Below, in pieces: positions 31,320-40,824 of a stretch of DNA of 64,000 nt. Position 1 is the stretch's first letter, and every line of letters starts with the position of its first letter. The position numbers and the translations under genes are program-made. Under the pieces are notes generated by a model. It worked only from the letters and a program-made list of their open reading frames with translations. It searched no databases and was not told the origin of the DNA. The DNA comes from JAAYYY01 sp964602995 (GTDB lineage: Bacteria > Chloroflexota > Anaerolineae > Promineifilales > Promineifilaceae): assembly GCA_964602995.1 (NCBI GenBank), contig CAZRTM010000003.1, positions 1 to 64,000 on the forward strand, given 5' to 3'.

Positions 31320-33833
31320 GTGGTGATGGTGGCAAAGTGGCGTGGAGGTTTTTCCGAAGTGGATCACGTTCCCAAGGGCAAGCATACGGAACTGTTCGGG
31401 ATTAGAAGTGCTACTGACCTAACCCGGGCAGCTACAAACGTCGATTTTGAGGTTGTTCCCCGCCACAAGAGTGGCTCAGAGGATGGCAATTCGCCCGTAT
31501 GGCGCGTCAGATTTACCCCTGCCACGGATTCCAACAGCGAGTTTGGGCTGGAGATCCATGATGAGGTAATTCTGGGCCGCCAGCCGCTCACCAGTGACCG
31601 GGACAAGCTGGTCGATTTGACCCGTAACGACGCCGAGAAATTAGGGGTCTCGCGCCGTCACCTGATGTTGCGCCCGACCACAACCAACCTCTTTGTGGTT
31701 GACCTGGGTAGCACCAACGGTACTTTTCGCAATGGGCAGTCTATAGGCAGCCACACGCCTTACACTCTGGTGGATGGAGATGTGCTCACCCTGGGCAAAC
31801 TCCCGCTGCTGGTCGAGATCATCGAGCGGCCCTCGCTATCCTCAAACGGTGCTGCCAATGAACCTGACCTTACGAGCGCCCTGGTGCAGATTGCCAAGGC
31901 AATTACCTCGCAACTTAACCTGGATGAGGCTTTGAACCAGGTGGCGGAAACGGCGAGAGCGTTGACCTCAGCGGGAGAAACCGGCATCTGGCTGGTTGAC
32001 GAGTTCAGTGGGGAGTTATTGTTAGAAGCGCAACGAGGTATTGGCGACGAGAAGCTGCGCCGGATGCGCCTGCCGACAGATCGTGACACGTTGGTAGGGG
32101 AGGTGCTGCGCACAACAAAACCGGTGCGTACCAGCCGCCGTCCTGGTGGGGACGAAATCAAGGTGAAAACCGGTTACCTGGTAGAGGCGCTGGTCTACGT
32201 GCCAATTACGCTTGGTGGCGTTACTTTCGGCGTGCTTTCGGCCGTTCACCGCGAGGCAGGGAAGAAGTTCACGTGGCGGGATGAGCGACTGTTAGAGGCG
32301 ATTGCCGATTTCGCTGCCATCGCCATTCAGAATGCCCGGCTTTACCATCGCACTGATGAGGCGCTGGAGCGGCGGTTGAAAGAGCTGGCAGCCCTGAATC
32401 AGCTCAGCTTCACGCTCTCCTCCTCGCTGGACCTCAATCAGGTTTATGAGGTGCTGGTGGAGCAGGTAAATCAGCACTGGCCTGTGGAGGCTGTGCAGCT
32501 CTATTTGCTGGATGAAGAACGGGGAGCATTGCGGCGTCATACCCCCGCCGGCCTCGAAGCAGAAGCCTATTTTTCACAGGAGTGCGGGCTGGTCGGCGCT
32601 GTGTCGCGCAGCGGTAAATTCCTGGTGTCCAATGATCTGCAAAACGAACGGGAGCTGGCGCCTGAGATTGACGCTGTGGGCGTGGCTGAGCCTCGTTCCA
32701 TGATCTGCGCTCCGTTGCGCGTGCAAAGCCGGGTTGTGGGTGTGCTGGCTCTGCTGAATAAGATTGATGGGCCGTTCACCGAAGAGGATGTCATTCGCTT
32801 GCGCGCGTTTACCAACCCAGTTGCCACGGCCGTAGAGAATGCGCGCCTTTATGCGCAATCTGAGGGGCGGAGACGCGCCATACAGGCCACGGCGGAGATC
32901 TTGCCACAACCGCTGCTGATTCTGGATGAAAATGGACGGCTGCTGATTGCCAACCAGGCCGCGCAGGAGATATTGCAGACCAATATGTCGGCCCTATTCG
33001 ACGGCATCAGCCGGGGCCTTGGGCGCACCATCGAGGTACACATCGACAACACAACCTTTCTCTCGACCAGTGAGCATATTGAAGGCGTTGGTACCATTAC
33101 GGTGATGCAGGATATCACATACGTGAAACAGTTGGAGGCGGACCGTTCTGACTTCATGCATGCGCTCTCCCACGACATGCGCAACCCACTGACCTCTATT
33201 ATTGGCTACACTCAGGTAATGGATCGCACCTTGCCACCGAATGAGGAATACCGCAGTTACCTGGGCCGCATTCGCATGTCCGCCCACCGGATGTTAGAGA
33301 TGGTGAATCAGCTTCTGCAAACGGTTGACTCGGATACGGTGGAAAAGTTAGAGCGCCAACCTACAGACCTGGCGGCTATAGTGTCTGGAGTGATTCAGGA
33401 TGTAGAAGGGATTGCGTTGGGTAAAGAGGTGAGGGTGAAGTACCGGCAGGAAGGCGAACCGTATCCCGTGCTGGTTGATGAGACCCGCCTTTACCACGCG
33501 ATTCTTAACCTCGTGGAGAACGCTGTGAAATATTCACCTGAGCAATCGGAAATTTGCATTAGCCTGACGTTCAGTGATGAAGAAACGGTGTTTCGCGTGG
33601 CCGATGAGGGGCCAGGCATCCCACAAGACGAGATTGATTTCATCTTCGAGAAATATTACCGTGGCTCGACCAATCAGCCGGGGAACGGCGTGGGCTTATC
33701 GGTGGTGCGTTCCGTTGCCAATGCCCACGCCGGATCGGTGTCGGCTGCCAATGGAGAGGAGGGGGGCGCGGTCTTTACGTTGATTCTACCGCCGAGCGCC
33801 CGCCTGCCAGTTTCTGTCCCGCGCTTTAGCTGA
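31320..33833 (+). CDS. Orphan histidine kinase with N-terminal FHA domain (FHA-GAF-GAF-PAS-HisKA-HATPase)
   Basis: An 837-residue soluble kinase. The FHA domain (about 75-165) shows the phospho-threonine-binding set GRQ, SRRH and LGSTNGTFRNG. Two GAF domains follow (about 195-345 and 365-515), then a PAS-like segment (about 525-605), HisKA with His618 in HALSHDMRNPLTSIIGY, and HATPase with NLVENAVKYSP, VADEGPGIPQDEID and GNGVGLSVVRSV. The kinase core looks intact. An FHA module on a histidine kinase suggests that a Ser/Thr kinase signal feeds into it, which is inference. No response regulator adjoins. It starts at GTG with AGAGGTAA upstream. Its 3' end overlaps the convergent hemL by 8 bp. 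Confidence 0.92.
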   Translation: MVMVAKWRGGFSEVDHVPKGKHTELFGIRSATDLTRAATNVDFEVVPRHKSGSEDGNSPVWRVRFTPATDSNSEFGLEIHDEVILGRQPLTSDRDKLVDLTRNDAEKLGVSRRHLMLRPTTTNLFVVDLGSTNGTFRNGQSIGSHTPYTLVDGDVLTLGKLPLLVEIIERPSLSSNGAANEPDLTSALVQIAKAITSQLNLDEALNQVAETARALTSAGETGIWLVDEFSGELLLEAQRGIGDEKLRRMRLPTDRDTLVGEVLRTTKPVRTSRRPGGDEIKVKTGYLVEALVYVPITLGGVTFGVLSAVHREAGKKFTWRDERLLEAIADFAAIAIQNARLYHRTDEALERRLKELAALNQLSFTLSSSLDLNQVYEVLVEQVNQHWPVEAVQLYLLDEERGALRRHTPAGLEAEAYFSQECGLVGAVSRSGKFLVSNDLQNERELAPEIDAVGVAEPRSMICAPLRVQSRVVGVLALLNKIDGPFTEEDVIRLRAFTNPVATAVENARLYAQSEGRRRAIQATAEILPQPLLILDENGRLLIANQAAQEILQTNMSALFDGISRGLGRTIEVHIDNTTFLSTSEHIEGVGTITVMQDITYVKQLEADRSDFMHALSHDMRNPLTSIIGYTQVMDRTLPPNEEYRSYLGRIRMSAHRMLEMVNQLLQTVDSDTVEKLERQPTDLAAIVSGVIQDVEGIALGKEVRVKYRQEGEPYPVLVDETRLYHAILNLVENAVKYSPEQSEICISLTFSDEETVFRVADEGPGIPQDEIDFIFEKYYRGSTNQPGNGVGLSVVRSVANAHAGSVSAANGEEGGAVFTLILPPSARLPVSVPRFS

Positions 33834-35115
33834 GCGCGCGGAAAGCCTTTTCTGCTGCCCGGATCGTAGTCTCGACTTCTGCTTCGCCGTGCGCGGCCGA
33901 GACAAAGCCGGCCTCAAACTGTGAGGGCGCCAGATATATCCCTTCTTCGAGCATCATCTGGAAGTAGCGTTTGAAATGGTCGGTGTTGGCCTGGCTGGCA
34001 TCCTGCCAGTTGGTGACTGGCTTCTCGCTGAAGAAAAGGCCAAACATGGTGCCAACACGACAGCTACTGGCCGGAGCAGCAGCCTTCTGAGCTGCCTGTT
34101 GCAGACCCTGCACCAATGTCTCGGCAGTTGCTTCCATCTGCTGCCACACCGTTGGGTCCTGAATGGCCTTCAATGTTTCGATACCGGCGGTCATAGCCAA
34201 CGGATTGCCGGAAAGGGTGCCCGCCTGGTACATGGGACCCGACGGCGCCACCATCTCCATAATCTCACGCCGCCCGCCGTAGGCTCCGACAGGGAGTCCG
34301 CCGCCAATTACTTTGCCCAGCGTGGTCAGATCAGGCTGTACGTTATAGAGGGCTTGTGCGCCGCCCGGATGCACGCGAAAGCCAGTCATCACTTCGTCGA
34401 ACAGCAGCAACGCACCATCAGCCGCCGTAATGTCGCGTAGACCCTGGAGGAAGCCGTCCTGCGGTGGGACAAGGCCCATATTGCCCGCAACCGGTTCTAA
34501 GATTACCGCTGCAATCTCGCCCGGGAATTGCTCAAAAAGGGCCTCGACGGCGTTGAGGTCATTGTAGGGAGCAGCCAGTGTATTGGCTGTGGTCGAAGCA
34601 GGGACGCCGGGGGAGTCGGGCAGCCCCAGGGTGGCCACACCAGAGCCGGCCTGAACCAGCAGCATATCGCTGTGGCCATGATAGTTGCCCTGAAATTTGA
34701 TGATCTTGTCGCGACCGGTGAAGGCGCGTGCCAGGCGCAGCGCGCTCATCGTCGCTTCCGTTCCCGAGTTGACAAAGCGGAGCATCTCAAGATTGGGCAT
34801 AAAGGATTGCACCAACTCCGCCAGTTCTACTTCCAGGGGGCTGGGGGCGCCGAAGCTGGTCCCACGAGCGGCTGCCTTGTTGAGGGCGCCAATGACGCGC
34901 GGGTCGGCGTGGCCCAAGATGAGCGGCCCCCAGGAGAGGACGTAATCAATGTAGCGGTTGCCATCGACGTCGTAGAGATAGGCGCCGGCTCCCTTTTCGA
35001 TGAAGGGCGGTTGCCCACCAACGGCGCGGAAGGCGCGCACCGGCGAACTGACCCCGCCAGGCATCAGCTCCTGTGCCCGTTCGTATAGCGATATAGAGTT
35101 CTTTAGCTCAGGCAT
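33826..35115 (-). CDS. hemL: Glutamate-1-semialdehyde 2,1-aminomutase
   Basis: A PLP enzyme that converts glutamate-1-semialdehyde to 5-aminolevulinate, second step of the C5 heme route begun by HemA. Motifs: MPGGVSSPVRAF, NSGTEATMSALRLARAFTGR, KFQGNYHGHSD, LLFDEVMTGFRV, the PLP lysine in TLGKVIGGGLPVGAYGG, and YQAGTLSGNPLAMTAG. The frame is open to a TTG at 35127, but ATG 35115 has GGAG at good spacing and gives 429 residues, the family length. It is the last gene of the heme operon and converges with the FHA kinase gene with an 8-bp overlap. Confidence 0.96.
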   Translation of the reverse strand: MPELKNSISLYERAQELMPGGVSSPVRAFRAVGGQPPFIEKGAGAYLYDVDGNRYIDYVLSWGPLILGHADPRVIGALNKAAARGTSFGAPSPLEVELAELVQSFMPNLEMLRFVNSGTEATMSALRLARAFTGRDKIIKFQGNYHGHSDMLLVQAGSGVATLGLPDSPGVPASTTANTLAAPYNDLNAVEALFEQFPGEIAAVILEPVAGNMGLVPPQDGFLQGLRDITAADGALLLFDEVMTGFRVHPGGAQALYNVQPDLTTLGKVIGGGLPVGAYGGRREIMEMVAPSGPMYQAGTLSGNPLAMTAGIETLKAIQDPTVWQQMEATAETLVQGLQQAAQKAAAPASSCRVGTMFGLFFSEKPVTNWQDASQANTDHFKRYFQMMLEEGIYLAPSQFEAGFVSAAHGEAEVETTIRAAEKAFRALS

Positions 35116-35164
35116 CGTTTTCTCCAAAGGCGTGGTTTAGCAGTTGTTGGGGTGGAGCGAGGAA

Positions 35165-36118
35165 CTAGCGAGCATCGGGCAACCAGCCGGCTGCTCTGGC
35201 CCGGTCACGGATGAGGGAGGCCAGTTGCTCGATGAAGAGCGGGTCGTCGTTCAGAGCCGGGGGCCGTTCCAGACGCACACCGTGTTCCTGCGCTACCTGC
35301 CCCGCTTCAATGTCAATATCGAAGAGTATCTCGACGTGATCGGAGACGAAGCCCACGGGGATAGAGACGACGTTGCGAATGCCCTGAGCGGCGAGGTCAG
35401 GAATATGTTCTTCCAACTGAGGCCCCAGCCACGGTTCAGGGCTGCGCCCTGCTGATTGGTAGCTCCAGGACCATTGGTCGTCGCGCAGCCCCGCCTGTTG
35501 GGCTACTAAGCGCGCCGTTTCACGAAGCTGCTCATCATAGGGATCGCCCATTTTCAGGATGCGAGTGGGCAGGCTATGGGCGCTAAAGATGACGTGTACA
35601 GCGTTGCGCTCGGAAGCGGGCCAGCGCTCCAGACCATCGTGCACGCGGTTGGTAAGAGCCTTGATGTAGGCCGGCGCGTCGTGGTAACTGGCAATATGCT
35701 CAAATTCGATAGCACCGCGGTACATCTCCAGGCCATCGGCAATTTTGGCCTGATACCGGGCGACGCTCATCTCGCTGTAATGAGGCGCCAGCACCAGACT
35801 GACGGCGTGGGTGATGCCATCCGCGAGCATGTCGCGTACCGTTTCCTCAATCCACGGTGACCAGTGGCGCATGCCCAGGTAACAATGGAAGCGCTCGCCG
35901 AGCTGTTCTTGAATGGCAGACACCTGGGCGAGGGTCATTTCCAACAGCGGGGATTTGCCGCCGATTTGCCGGTAATTATTGGTGATTTCCTCCAGCACTG
36001 CGGTGGAGGTCACACGGCCGTTGCGGATATCGGCCAGATAGCCGGGAATTTCTTCGAGGGAGTTGGGGCCGCCGTAGGCCATGATCAAGACCCCAATCGG
36101 ATATTGAATGGTGCTCAT
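35165..36118 (-). CDS. hemH: Ferrochelatase, probably coproporphyrin ferrochelatase CpfC
   Basis: A 317-residue enzyme that inserts Fe2+ into a porphyrin. Key motifs: VLIMAYGGPNSLEEI, FSAHSLPTRI (metal/catalytic His), SYQSAGRSPEPWLGP, and PVGFVSDHVEILFDID (catalytic Glu). With HemQ encoded two genes upstream, the substrate is most likely coproporphyrin III rather than protoporphyrin IX, as in monoderm bacteria; that is inference from context. Co-directional between hemE (20-bp gap) and hemL (49-bp gap). Confidence 0.94.
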   Translation of the reverse strand: MSTIQYPIGVLIMAYGGPNSLEEIPGYLADIRNGRVTSTAVLEEITNNYRQIGGKSPLLEMTLAQVSAIQEQLGERFHCYLGMRHWSPWIEETVRDMLADGITHAVSLVLAPHYSEMSVARYQAKIADGLEMYRGAIEFEHIASYHDAPAYIKALTNRVHDGLERWPASERNAVHVIFSAHSLPTRILKMGDPYDEQLRETARLVAQQAGLRDDQWSWSYQSAGRSPEPWLGPQLEEHIPDLAAQGIRNVVSIPVGFVSDHVEILFDIDIEAGQVAQEHGVRLERPPALNDDPLFIEQLASLIRDRARAAGWLPDAR

Positions 36119-36138
36119 ATCTTAATCTTTTCTCTTTT

Positions 36139-37224
36139 TCAGCGTGCTGTTTGCTCGCGGACGTAGTCAACCAGCCGGCGCACAGTGTCTACCGGCGTCG
36201 TCTTGTGGATGCCGTGGCCCAGGTTAAAAATATGGCCCGGCCGGCCCGCTGCCTGCTCTAATACCTCGTCAATACGCGGCTTTAGCTCACGCCAGGGGGC
36301 AAGTAGAGCGATTGGTTCCAGATTGCCCTGGATGGCTTTGTCGTAACCAATCCGTTCCCAGGCCCAATCCAGCGGCATGCGCCAATCCACGCTAATGACG
36401 TCACCGCCGCAGGCGGCGACCTCTTCCAGATAGGCTGCAGTGCCGGTGCTGAAGCTGATAAGCGGTACCTGAGCGCGTTCCAGCATTTTAAACAGCTTTG
36501 TGTTATAGGGGGCAACGTAGCGCACGTAGTCCTGCTTGCTGAGCGCCAGCCCGGCCCAGGAGTCGAAAAGCTGCAGGGCCGAAGCGCCGGCCTGGGCCTG
36601 GGCAATCATGTACTCGGCCTGCACCGTCACCAGCTTGTCCATGAGCCGGCGCCAGGCGGCAGGCTCGTTGTACATCAGGGACTTCGTCTTGACGTAGTTC
36701 TTAGAGCCGCCTCCTTCGACGGCGTAACTGGCCAGCGTAAAGGGCGCACCGGCAAAGCCAATGAGCGGGATGTTTCGGCTTTCTAGCTCGCGCGTCACTA
36801 TGCTGATCGCCTCTAATGTGGAGGCGAGCATCGTAGAGGCTGCGGGAGGCGTTGCCAGCATGTCGATGTCGTAGGGTGTGGTCAGCGGATTGTTGATGCG
36901 CGGGCCGTCCCCTTTCACAAATTCCAGGTCGAGACCCATGCCAATCAGGGGCGGCAGTATGTCGGCGAAGATAATGGCAGCGTCCATCTGGAATGCGTCG
37001 ATGGGTTGCAGGGTGATTTCGGCGGCCAGCTCTGGCGTGCCTATGACTTCCAACATGCTGTGCCGGGCGCGGATTTCGCGATATTCGGACATATAGCGCC
37101 CCGCCTGGCGCATGAGCCAGATGGGTGTGGCATCGACGTCAAGCCGGCGACAGGCGCGCAGGAAACGGGAGGTAGGCTCGTTGGCCGTGGTCAGCTTCGT
37201 ATCTTGTTTGCGTTCAGGAATCAT
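36139..37224 (-). CDS. hemE: Uroporphyrinogen decarboxylase
   Basis: Decarboxylates the four acetate side chains of uroporphyrinogen III to give coproporphyrinogen III. Motifs: PIWLMRQAGRYMSEYREIR (substrate-binding Arg region), IFADILPPLIGMGLDLEF, GFAGAPFTLASYAVEGGGSKNY, LFDSWAGLLS-like LFDSWAGLALSKQDY, and FNLGHGIHKTTPVD. ATG 37224 gives 361 residues. A frame extension up to 37317 would add a non-conserved 31-residue N-terminus inside hemQ and is rejected. The gene overlaps the hemQ 3' end by 11 bp, so translation is likely coupled. Confidence 0.95.
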   Translation of the reverse strand: MIPERKQDTKLTTANEPTSRFLRACRRLDVDATPIWLMRQAGRYMSEYREIRARHSMLEVIGTPELAAEITLQPIDAFQMDAAIIFADILPPLIGMGLDLEFVKGDGPRINNPLTTPYDIDMLATPPAASTMLASTLEAISIVTRELESRNIPLIGFAGAPFTLASYAVEGGGSKNYVKTKSLMYNEPAAWRRLMDKLVTVQAEYMIAQAQAGASALQLFDSWAGLALSKQDYVRYVAPYNTKLFKMLERAQVPLISFSTGTAAYLEEVAACGGDVISVDWRMPLDWAWERIGYDKAIQGNLEPIALLAPWRELKPRIDEVLEQAAGRPGHIFNLGHGIHKTTPVDTVRRLVDYVREQTAR

Positions 37225-37954
37225 GAGTAGCCTGCCAGACAACTTTGCCAATGAAGAATGGTCCCAGTCGCTCAAGGTGGAGCGAGGTTTGTTTCGTTTT
37301 GCGCATACGTTGCACAATTTGCGAGAGCGGGTTTAGCTCAGGGCCGACGAGGCCGACCACGAAATCGTTATCGTTCTTGTCCAGGCCATGACAGGCCAGG
37401 CGCACGTCGTGGCCGTAGCCTGCTTTGCCAAAGGCGCGGCCGATGCCTCCGTGCTCCATGAGAATGACGCGTTGCTCTTCGGCGGAGAGCCGTTCGAAGG
37501 AGCCGGCGCGTCGCAATGGGTACCAGATGGCCCAGGGCAGATTGGGATCGGTGACGCGGCGGATTGGGCGCTTGATCAGCGTTTCGTCCAGGTCCGGCTC
37601 ATAGCCGAGGGCGTAGGTCCGGCCGAGCATGGTGTACTCCGGCTTGGGCGCCAATTCACTGAAAGGCGGCCGGTTCAGGAAGCCGCGCATCGTCTCTATA
37701 AAGTAATCCGGATTGTCGCTGAACGTGAGCAGGGCGACGCCTCGCGGATCGTTGATATCCTCATAGAGGACGCCGCTGATGTTTGCCTGTTCCAGTGCCT
37801 CAATCAGAGGACCAGAATCATTACATTCGCCAAAGCTCATCAGTTGCATAAAAAGGCGGCGGTCGGAGCTGATGATTTCTCCTGTTGTACTGCGCCCCTT
37901 TTCCCGAATATCCACGACTTCATCGTCGTGACGGCGTTGGATGTCTAGTGCCAT
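37214..37954 (-). CDS. hemQ: Coproheme decarboxylase HemQ/ChdC (chlorite dismutase family)
   Basis: Converts coproheme III to heme b by two oxidative decarboxylations, last step of the coproporphyrin-dependent route. The 246-residue protein has the family C-terminal barrel: catalytic Tyr145 in WAIWYPLRR, the proximal heme ligand His168 in MEHGGIGRAFGKAGYG, and LERLGPFFIGKV at the end. The Lys four residues after the catalytic Tyr in Firmicutes ChdC (YPMSK) is Arg here. It lies between hemB and hemE in a heme operon, which strongly favours ChdC over a chlorite dismutase or Dyp-like role. Confidence 0.9.
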   Translation of the reverse strand: MALDIQRRHDDEVVDIREKGRSTTGEIISSDRRLFMQLMSFGECNDSGPLIEALEQANISGVLYEDINDPRGVALLTFSDNPDYFIETMRGFLNRPPFSELAPKPEYTMLGRTYALGYEPDLDETLIKRPIRRVTDPNLPWAIWYPLRRAGSFERLSAEEQRVILMEHGGIGRAFGKAGYGHDVRLACHGLDKNDNDFVVGLVGPELNPLSQIVQRMRKTKQTSLHLERLGPFFIGKVVWQATHDS

Positions 37955-37983
37955 TTGTTCTTAATCACACTCCAGTTAACTAT

Positions 37984-39069
37984 CTAGTGGCCCAGCCAGG
38001 TAGCGGCCTCACGGGCATGGTAGGTAATAATCAGGTCGGCTCCCGCACGCTTAATCGACGTCAGCGCCTCGAGAACAGCTTGCTCTTCATCGAGCCAGCC
38101 GTTTGCAGCAGCGGCTTTTAGCATGGCATATTCACCGCTGACGTTGTAGGCGACCATTGGCAGCTCGGGATGCGCGCTGTGAACGCGGTGGATGACGTCG
38201 AGGTAGGGCAGGGCGGGCTTGACCATGAGGAAATCGGCTCCTTCCTCGACGTCCAACTGCGCCTCGCGCAACGCTTCACGGGCGTTGCCCGGATCCATCT
38301 GGTGCGTCTTGCGGTCGCCAAAGCTGGGCGCGCCTTCTGCCGCCTCACGAAAGGGTCCGTAGAAGGACGAGGCGTATTTCACAGCGTAGGACATGATAGC
38401 AACGTTTTGGAAGTCATGACGGTCCAGGTGGCTGCGAATGGCCCTAACCATACCGTCCATCATCCCGCTGGGCGCCACGATATCCGCCCCGGCTTCGGCA
38501 TGGGCCAGCGCCACACGTGCCAAAATAGGTAATGTCTCATCGTTTAGAACATAGCCTTCTTCGAGGTGAGTATGAGGGCGTTCGCCGCCGTTGGCGCTGT
38601 TTAGCAGGCCGCAATGGCCATGGTCGGTATATTCACAGAGGCAGACGTCGGTGACTACAACCAGTTCGGGAACGGCGTCTTTGATGGTGCGGATGGCCTG
38701 GGGAATGATGCCATCAGGGTTGAAATTTTCCTGGCCCACGGGATCCTTCTCGGCCGGGATACCAAAGAGGACGACGGCTGGAATTGATTGGGCGGCAATT
38801 TGCTCTGCTTCCCGCGCCAACTGGTCCACGGAAAGCTGGAAGATGCCTGGCATGGAGCTGATGGGATTGCGTACACCGGCGCCATGGGTGACGAACAGCG
38901 GGTAGATGAAATCCCCGGCGCTGATTTCTGTTTCGCGCACCATGCGCCTGATGGCCGGTGTGGCGCGCAGGCGGCGCGGGCGCACGGTGGGCGTGGGGAA
39001 TCCGCCGTGCTGTTCTGCGCTCAGTGGGGCAGAGGCTTCCTGTGAGGCAGGTGCTTTCTCTTGTAACAT
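37984..39069 (-). CDS. hemB: Porphobilinogen synthase (delta-aminolevulinic acid dehydratase)
   Basis: Condenses two 5-aminolevulinates to porphobilinogen. The 361-residue protein has a Cys-rich zinc site DVCLCEYTDHGHCG, so it is the zinc-dependent type. The two Schiff-base lysines are in SYAVKYASSFYGPFR and FLMVKPALPYLD. Other family blocks: DFIYPLFV, FGIP, VAPSGMMDGMV and YNVSGEYAMLKAA. The first ~30 residues are a non-conserved extension. GAGGAG precedes ATG 39069. The gene lies between hemCD (6 bp) and hemQ (29 bp). Confidence 0.96.
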   Translation of the reverse strand: MLQEKAPASQEASAPLSAEQHGGFPTPTVRPRRLRATPAIRRMVRETEISAGDFIYPLFVTHGAGVRNPISSMPGIFQLSVDQLAREAEQIAAQSIPAVVLFGIPAEKDPVGQENFNPDGIIPQAIRTIKDAVPELVVVTDVCLCEYTDHGHCGLLNSANGGERPHTHLEEGYVLNDETLPILARVALAHAEAGADIVAPSGMMDGMVRAIRSHLDRHDFQNVAIMSYAVKYASSFYGPFREAAEGAPSFGDRKTHQMDPGNAREALREAQLDVEEGADFLMVKPALPYLDVIHRVHSAHPELPMVAYNVSGEYAMLKAAAANGWLDEEQAVLEALTSIKRAGADLIITYHAREAATWLGH

Positions 39070-39075
39070 GCTCTC

Positions 39076-40821
39076 TTAACTCCTCAGGGCAGCGCGGCTG
39101 TTGTCATTCTCATAGTATCTGACCAGAGCCTCGACCAGCCCGTCCATTGTATACTTTGCGGCCACGACATCGGCGGGAATATCCAGCTCAGTGGCGGTTC
39201 CTGCGGTAATGGGTCCAATGCAGGCAACGACGGCATTGTGGGTCAATCGTTGTGCTGCGGCTGGGCCGCCAACAAGGTCAACGAAGTTGCGCACGGTTGA
39301 CGAGCTGGTGAAGGTGATGGCATCAGTGTTTTCCAGCCGTTGTAGCACTTTATCGTCGGGGCTGGCCGGCAGGGTATGGTAGGTAGCGATTTCTTCGACG
39401 TTGGCGCCGTTCTCGTTCAGCATATCGGCGAGAGTGGTGCGGGCCTGCTCGGCGCGTGGCAGAAGAATGGAAAGGCCTTCAACATTACCCAGCCCTTCTG
39501 CAATGCGTTCGGCAACAAATTCATCGGGGATAAAATCGACGTCCACGCCTCGCCCGGCAAGGGCGCGCCCGGTGGCAGGGCCAATAGCGGCGACCTGCAC
39601 CTGGCGAAGGCTGCTTGCATCCAGGCTGGCGGCCAGGAGCCGTTCCCAGAAGATCTCCACGCCATTGACGCTGGTGAAGATAATCCAGTCATAGTGCTGC
39701 AGCCTGCGTATGGCATCGTCCAGCTCGGTCGTGTCGGCAACCGGCGCAATTTTAATGGTGGGAAAGAAGATGGGTGTAGCGCCCAGGTTAATAAGACGCT
39801 CTGCCAGCTCTGGCGCCTGGGCGCGGGTGCGCGTGATCACAATGCGCCTCCCATGCAGAGGCAGTTGTTGCACTGCTTTGCCGGTGCTCCTGGTCACGTC
39901 TTCCAGAATGGCGTTTGCGCCTTGCTGCAGGGCCTCTTGCGCCAACTTGTGGCCCAGCTCATAAGGGTCGTCATCTCGTCCGCTGACTCGAATGAGCCGG
40001 CCACCATTGGGCGCGGCAATAAGCCCGGTCATTTCCATATCGCCACCATTCACCGGCCGGGCATAAGCGGCAATGGGAGCTGAGCAGCCACCGCCCAGCG
40101 TTTGCAGAAAATGCCGTTCGGCTGTGGTAGTCTGGCGCGTCTTGTCGTCGTCGATGCGGGCCAGAAGCGCCAGCGTCTCTTCATCGTCGGCCCGGCACTG
40201 CACGGCCACGGCGCCCTGCCCCGGCGCCGGTAGCATCACGTCCAGCGCCAGCCAGTCAGAAACCAGGTCATCCATCCCTAAGCGCTGCAGGCCGGCGGCG
40301 GCCAATACAGCGGCGTTGTAGTCGTCGCTCTCCAATGCCTTCTTCACTCGCGTGCCCACATTGCCCCGAATCGACTTAACGACCAGATCGGGGCGGACCG
40401 CCAGTAGCTGGGCCTGGCGGCGCAGGCTGCTGGTGCCGATGATGGAGCCGGGCGGCAACGTTTCAAGCGTGTGGCCGTTGCGCGCTACGAGTCCATCGCG
40501 CACATCACCGCGAGCCGGTATGGCGCCGATGGTCAGGCCAGGCGCGTTCTGGACCGGAAGGTCTTTCAGGGAATGGACGGCAATGTCGATGACGCCCTCG
40601 CGCAAGGCTTTCTCCAGTTCGGCGGTAAATAGACCTTTGCCGCCGATTTGTGGCAAAGGTTGGTCAAGGCTCTTATCGCCGCGTGTTACAAACGGTTTTA
40701 TGTCGCAGGCGAGACCGGGCCACGCTTGTTGCAAAAGGTTGACAATGTACTCTGTCTGCCAGCGGGCGAGTTCGGAGGTGCGCGTTCCTATGCTCAGGGT
40801 ACGGGTTGGTACAGAATTCAT
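39076..40821 (-). CDS. hemCD: Fused porphobilinogen deaminase/uroporphyrinogen-III synthase (HemC-HemD)
   Basis: A 581-residue bifunctional protein catalysing two consecutive heme steps. HemC (about 1-312): GTRTSELARWQTEYIV, GVIDIAVHSLKDLP, GTSSLRRQAQLLAVRPDL, IRGNVGTRVKKA, PAPGQGAVAVQCR, and Cys246 in LGGGCSAPIAAYA, which carries the dipyrromethane cofactor. HemD (about 322-581): LHGRRIVITRTRAQAPELAE, DWIIFTSVNGVEIFWERL, AAIGPATGRAL and FTSSSTVRNFVDLVGG. The fusion would channel unstable hydroxymethylbilane directly to ring closure. Such fusions are known in several phyla. Its stop is 6 bp before hemB, and its ATG is 3 bp after the hemA stop. Confidence 0.95.
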   Translation of the reverse strand: MNSVPTRTLSIGTRTSELARWQTEYIVNLLQQAWPGLACDIKPFVTRGDKSLDQPLPQIGGKGLFTAELEKALREGVIDIAVHSLKDLPVQNAPGLTIGAIPARGDVRDGLVARNGHTLETLPPGSIIGTSSLRRQAQLLAVRPDLVVKSIRGNVGTRVKKALESDDYNAAVLAAAGLQRLGMDDLVSDWLALDVMLPAPGQGAVAVQCRADDEETLALLARIDDDKTRQTTTAERHFLQTLGGGCSAPIAAYARPVNGGDMEMTGLIAAPNGGRLIRVSGRDDDPYELGHKLAQEALQQGANAILEDVTRSTGKAVQQLPLHGRRIVITRTRAQAPELAERLINLGATPIFFPTIKIAPVADTTELDDAIRRLQHYDWIIFTSVNGVEIFWERLLAASLDASSLRQVQVAAIGPATGRALAGRGVDVDFIPDEFVAERIAEGLGNVEGLSILLPRAEQARTTLADMLNENGANVEEIATYHTLPASPDDKVLQRLENTDAITFTSSSTVRNFVDLVGGPAAAQRLTHNAVVACIGPITAGTATELDIPADVVAAKYTMDGLVEALVRYYENDNSRAALRS

Positions 40822-40824
40822 CAG

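Noticed and set aside
36139..37317. HemE start at 37317 and oxidase start at 44488
   Set aside because: Both add non-conserved tails that lie inside the upstream gene; internal ATGs at 37224 and 44350 fit the families.
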